Of a DNA stretch of 64,000 nucleotides, positions 60,933-64,000 are shown piece by piece (position 1 is the stretch's first letter; every line of letters begins with the position of its first letter). A model generated the notes under the pieces. The model was not told the origin of the DNA. It was given only the letters and a program-made list of their open reading frames with translations, and ran no database searches. The stretch is taken from contig CAZUDI010000009.1 in NCBI GenBank assembly GCA_964618975.1, positions 12,313 to 76,312 on the forward strand, read 5' to 3'. A program made the position numbers and the translations under genes. The stretch comes from CAZUDI01 sp964618975 (GTDB taxonomy: Bacteria; Desulfobacterota; Desulfomonilia; UBA1062).

Positions 60933-61757
60933 TCAGGCCTGATCGGATCCCTGCACGAGGGCCTGCTCCACCAGGGCGATGACCTCCTCGAGCGGCAGGT
61001 CGCAGGCGGTCTTGGCCAGAAAGCCTGATTTGTGCGCAAAGGCGATCCGGGGGTCGTGGGCAATGCGGGTGAAGTCGACCGGGGCACCCTCGAAGCGGAA
61101 GAGCCGCCAGCCCTCATTGCGACTGTCGCGAGAGATGACGATCTCGGGCGGGTGCGCCTCCCGGCGCTGGAAGACCTCCAGCCCGGCCGACTCACGGGTC
61201 TCCCCGATCAGGGCCTCAACCCCGCCGATACGCAGGCGCCGGCAGGACCTCCAGTATTCGAGCTGGCGCTGCAGGCGGCGGGCATCCCCGATCAGGAAGG
61301 CGCCGAAGGAGCGCAGCAGGGGTACGCAGGCCTGCGGGTCTTCGGCGAAGTGTTGCGTGAGCCAGTCCTCAACGGGGTTGCGGTTCACCAGATCGTCCCC
61401 GGCCTGGAACGCGGTGGCGCTGCGCACCGGTCCGAAGCGGTCGACGCTGTCCTTGAAGTCCCACCAGGGCTGCACCGTGAGCGTCTGCTCCAGCCCCAGG
61501 AAGCGCGCCACCAGCACGAAGGCGGCCGGTGTCTCCCGCGACTGGTGGTGATCGAAATTGCGCCTTAAGGGCTCCAACCTCTCGCCGGTGTCCACCACCC
61601 ACACGGCGGGATCATCCAGTTCTTCGGTGGTGGGCTCGCGCCGTTCCACCCGGAAGTCCCGCTGCGGGAAAGATGCCAGGATCAGGCTTACGGCCGCAAC
61701 CTCGTCGAAGTGCGCGCTGCCGGGGTGCGTGATGATCAGCTCGGGGTTGGTCGCCAT
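60933..61757 (-). CDS. MYG1/UPF0160-like DHH-fold protein
   Basis: A 274-aa protein. ITHPGSAHFDEVAAVSLIL and VDTGERLEPLRRNFDHHQSR carry the metal-binding His/Asp residues of the MYG1 family, related to DHH phosphoesterases. Eukaryotic MYG1 is reported as a 3'-5' exoribonuclease; the bacterial role is less known. HRN-type C-terminal blocks are present (RNEGWRLFRFEGAP, AFAHKSGFLAKT). It converges on the DapB-like gene. Confidence 0.82.
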   Translation of the reverse strand: MATNPELIITHPGSAHFDEVAAVSLILASFPQRDFRVERREPTTEELDDPAVWVVDTGERLEPLRRNFDHHQSRETPAAFVLVARFLGLEQTLTVQPWWDFKDSVDRFGPVRSATAFQAGDDLVNRNPVEDWLTQHFAEDPQACVPLLRSFGAFLIGDARRLQRQLEYWRSCRRLRIGGVEALIGETRESAGLEVFQRREAHPPEIVISRDSRNEGWRLFRFEGAPVDFTRIAHDPRIAFAHKSGFLAKTACDLPLEEVIALVEQALVQGSDQA

Positions 61758-61890
61758 AATCTCTGTCTAGCACACCTGAGGGGTGTCTGCCTAGGGCCGG
61801 TCGGCCCGTGCGCCCCATTGCTTTGAAGGGTCTATCCCCGTATTAATCATGCGGTACATACCAGGGCCGGGTCCCGGAAGGAGAGGGCAC

Positions 61891-62547
61891 ATGACAAAAA
61901 ATTCGCGCAGGGTGGCCGTGGGCCGGCATGCCGTCAGAGATCCCCTGCCGCCGACCAGGGAAATACAAGGGACTGGCCCCCTGGAGCAAGGGTTGCTCCC
62001 CCGCACAATCGGCGGGAACCCGGCCCTCACGGTCCTCGTCTTCCTGCTGCTGGCCGCAGGCGTCCTCCTGGTCGACTATTTCACGGGCCGGCAGATCCAG
62101 TTCCCCATCCTCTATGTCCTGCCGATCGGGCTGGCCGCCTGGTACGGCCACGCGGGGCTGGCCTACGGGATGTCCCTGACGCTGCCGCTGGTGCGGATCG
62201 CCTTCTACCTGCCCTGGCAGGAAATCGAGCCGCCGGCCTGGATCGGCATCAACGCCCTGATCCGAGTCATGACCCTGGTCTTCTATGCCTACCTGGTGGC
62301 GCGCACGGCCACCCAGACCCGGACGCTCCAGCGCCGGGTAAAGGTCATGGAGGGCTTCCTGCCGATCTGTGCCGCCTGCAAACGCATCCGCAACGAAACG
62401 GGCGCCTACGAGAATATCGAAGACTACGTCTCCCGGCACTCGGAGGCGCAATTCACCCACGGCCTCTGCCCGAAGTGCGCCAAGCGGCTGTATCCCGACT
62501 TCCTGAGCGGCAAGGAAGGCGACGATCAGCCGGAGGGGAGCGGGTGA
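61891..62547 (+). CDS. membrane protein with cysteine-rich C-terminal module
   Basis: A 218-aa protein. Three to four hydrophobic segments (LTVLVFLLLAAGVLLVDYF, LYVLPIGLAAWYGHAGLAY, NALIRVMTLVFYAYLVA) resemble the sensor region of some histidine kinases. The tail FLPICAACKRIRNETGAYEN, with HGLCPKCAKRLYPDF, is a conserved CxxC...CxxC module usually found at the ends of two-component proteins and likely to bind zinc. No kinase or HAMP domain is present, so this is a sensor-like remnant or an accessory. AAGGAGAGG marks the start. Confidence 0.72.
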   Translation: MTKNSRRVAVGRHAVRDPLPPTREIQGTGPLEQGLLPRTIGGNPALTVLVFLLLAAGVLLVDYFTGRQIQFPILYVLPIGLAAWYGHAGLAYGMSLTLPLVRIAFYLPWQEIEPPAWIGINALIRVMTLVFYAYLVARTATQTRTLQRRVKVMEGFLPICAACKRIRNETGAYENIEDYVSRHSEAQFTHGLCPKCAKRLYPDFLSGKEGDDQPEGSG

Positions 62548-62789
62548 CCGGAAAGCCCTGCCCAGGGGGCTCCCCCGGTAACACCGCTCGTCTTCGGGGG
62601 AAAGAGGCCATTCCGACGGCTCGGCTGGGTTGCCTGGTTGCATTCCCTGTACGGCCTCCTCTCACAGGGGACTCAAGTCGGTCGGGCAGATGGCCGACGT
62701 GAGCATAGACAGACAGGGTGCCCCAGCCTTGCCTCCCGCAGGACCGCGGTACCATCCATCACGAAAAGGGGGTTGATAGCGGGTGATCA

Positions 62790-62868
62790 AGCATGGTTAT
62801 GAATCCCAGGGCAAGACCTGGAACCTCTTTGCCGCCACAGCCGGCGGGAAACTTGACCCATAGCGATG
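62790..62868 (+). repeat. R78 dispersed repeat adjoining the beta-lactamase-fold start, copy 9
   Basis: Starts AGCATGGTTATGAATCCCAG and ends TTGACCCATAGCGATGAA, where ATG of the last bases is the start codon of the next gene. The rest of the gap from 62548 is unremarkable. Confidence 0.88.
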
Positions 62869-63987
62869 AAAACTCTCCGCGGGATCTGCCTGCTGATCTC
62901 GATCTCCCTGCTGCTGTCCTGCAGCGGCAGCCACGACGGTGATGAGGCGCTGGTTTACCTCACGGCCCGCGTCCAGCACCTGCTGGAGGCGGTCGGCAGC
63001 GAGACCGGCATCCCCGGGGTTTCGGTCTATGTCATCTCCCCGGGCTATGGCGGCCTGGCCTTTGTCTGGGGGCACTCCGACCTCGAGGAGCGCTCTCCAG
63101 TGACGCCGGGGGACCTCTTCCGGGTCGGCAGTCTGACCAAGAGCTTTACGGGCGCCGCCGTCGTCAGGCTCACCGAAGAGGGCCTGATCGACCTCAGCCG
63201 GCCGATCAGCGACTATCTGGGGCGCATCGACGACTATGCCCCCCTCGACGATATCAGCGTGGGCCACCTCCTAAACATGAGCAGCGGCCTGGCCGAATGC
63301 CTCAGCGCCTCTTTTCTTATCGGGAGCGTTCTGCCGGATCCCCTGGGTACCCATGCACCCGGGGAGCTGCTGGCCGAGGCCTTCGGTGCGGCACCGGAAC
63401 TGCTATTCGTTCCCGGCCGCCTCTGGTCCTACACCAACACGAACTATATCCTGCTCGGGCTCCTGATCGAGGAGGTCTCGGAGCTGAGCTACCCGGACTA
63501 TCTGCAGGAGGCCTTTATCGGCCCCCTGAGCCTGAACGACACCTTGGTGATCACCGACAGCGATCTTCCGGAGGGCCTGGTGCGCGGCTATTACGACTCC
63601 GATGGGGAGGGGGGCTGGGAAGACTGGACGCAGATGCACATGTCTTACGTCTGGTCGGCCGGCTGCATCGCCTCCACGGCGCGGGACATCGCCGTCTGGA
63701 TGAGGGCGCTGGCAAGAGGCAGTCTCGTATCTCAGGCCTTCCGTCCCTATCTCTTCGAGGGCATAAGCCTGGCGGAGGGCGTGGTGTACGGCGCCGGCAT
63801 CCTGGTGGACCACGGAATAGGAATCGGCCACAACGGCACGGTGATCGGGTATCATGCGGATGCCTGGCACGATCCGCAAACCGGCACCACGGTGGCGGTT
63901 CTGTGCAACACCAACACCCCCCTGCTCAGCAACGAGCGCGACCCGACGCGCGAGATCGCCGAAGGCATCCTGGCACTCTTCGACTGA
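62866..63987 (+). CDS. beta-lactamase-fold serine hydrolase lipoprotein
   Basis: A 373-aa protein with lipoprotein signal (LLISISLLLSCSGS). The class C fold motifs are SLTKS (SxxK), YTNTNY (YxN) and HNGTVIGY (HxG). These define penicillin-binding-protein or esterase relatives rather than a resistance enzyme. The ATG falls at the junction with an R78 copy and has no ribosome site of normal form, so translation may be weak or the original 5' end was lost. Homology begins only after the signal peptide, so truncation cannot be seen directly. Confidence 0.85.
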   Translation: MKTLRGICLLISISLLLSCSGSHDGDEALVYLTARVQHLLEAVGSETGIPGVSVYVISPGYGGLAFVWGHSDLEERSPVTPGDLFRVGSLTKSFTGAAVVRLTEEGLIDLSRPISDYLGRIDDYAPLDDISVGHLLNMSSGLAECLSASFLIGSVLPDPLGTHAPGELLAEAFGAAPELLFVPGRLWSYTNTNYILLGLLIEEVSELSYPDYLQEAFIGPLSLNDTLVITDSDLPEGLVRGYYDSDGEGGWEDWTQMHMSYVWSAGCIASTARDIAVWMRALARGSLVSQAFRPYLFEGISLAEGVVYGAGILVDHGIGIGHNGTVIGYHADAWHDPQTGTTVAVLCNTNTPLLSNERDPTREIAEGILALFD

Positions 63988-64000
63988 AGGAGCGTTAGAG

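Noticed and set aside
3292..62868. CRISPR array made of the R78 repeats
   Set aside because: Copies are kilobases apart, in both orientations and without regular spacers; no cas genes are present.
62866..63987. Antibiotic-resistance beta-lactamase
   Set aside because: Motifs fit the broad serine beta-lactamase/PBP/esterase fold, and lipoprotein export with no resistance context does not support a resistance call.

Overview
The window is G+C-rich bacterial chromosome with compact genes on both strands. There are no rRNA or tRNA genes, no CRISPR array and no prophage. The gene set suggests an anaerobic or facultative bacterium with strong CoA/acyl and one-carbon metabolism: B12-binding radical SAM proteins, a methionine synthase with a detached reactivation domain, NDP-forming acyl-CoA synthetase-like proteins, a DUF362 protein, a flavodoxin/ferredoxin fusion, CoA-disulfide-reductase-like and old-yellow-enzyme oxidoreductases. 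A deltaproteobacterial (Desulfobacterota-like) source is my best guess, from gene style only.

Layout. 1-7.6 kb (mostly minus): two tandem class III aminotransferases (the first cut by the window edge), alanine dehydrogenase, an MFS exporter, a GntR/FadR regulator, and a CrtI-like flavoprotein with a 45-aa membrane peptide. 7.8-15 kb (plus): PlsC, decayed ThiF-like and MoaD-like genes, an HSL-type esterase, a flavodoxin-ferredoxin fusion, methyltransferase, secreted protein, a GrpB gene split by a repeat, a dienelactone-hydrolase-like protein, and a DNA-glycosylase-like protein. 15-25 kb: DEAD-box helicase, methyltransferase, OYE-like oxidoreductase, SGNH hydrolase, an IS630 relic, an RNase D-like nuclease, remnants of an acyl-CoA synthetase and a ferredoxin, and a B12/radical SAM gene behind an 11-bp phased repeat array. 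25-35 kb: monoacylglycerol-lipase-like hydrolase, EamA transporter, Tex, a DUF4015-type glycosidase, a SHOCT protein, a lipoprotein hydrolase, and a CoA-disulfide-reductase/rhodanese protein. 35-45 kb: an unusual fusion of an inactivated REP-type (Y1) transposase domain to a TetR regulator, a MarR regulator with two matching operators, an acyl-CoA synthetase-like protein, a CDF transporter, an SDR, FAD-dependent glycerol-3-phosphate dehydrogenase, a second B12/radical SAM protein, and a PilZ protein. 45-64 kb: ketopantoate reductase plus a second acyl-CoA synthetase-like protein, split MetH, TlpA/CcdA, a HAD-DUF362-FGGY kinase operon behind a FadR-type operator, PHP protein, ApgM-like mutase plus NMN adenylyltransferase-like protein, a DapB-like dehydrogenase, MYG1-like protein, and a beta-lactamase-fold lipoprotein.

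The most distinctive feature is a dispersed repeat of about 78 bp (called R78 here), with roughly a dozen full, partial or decayed copies in 64 kb. One end reads like ATCATGGGTATGAAYCCC and the other like TCGACCCATAGCGATTAA, so the ends are imperfect inverted repeats. One copy splits a GrpB-family gene, one supplies the C-terminus and stop codon of the OYE-like gene, and one abuts or supplies the start codon of the beta-lactamase-fold gene. R78 therefore looks like a mobile, non-autonomous element that reshapes genes. Together with the domesticated transposase-TetR fusion, it is the main lead in this window.
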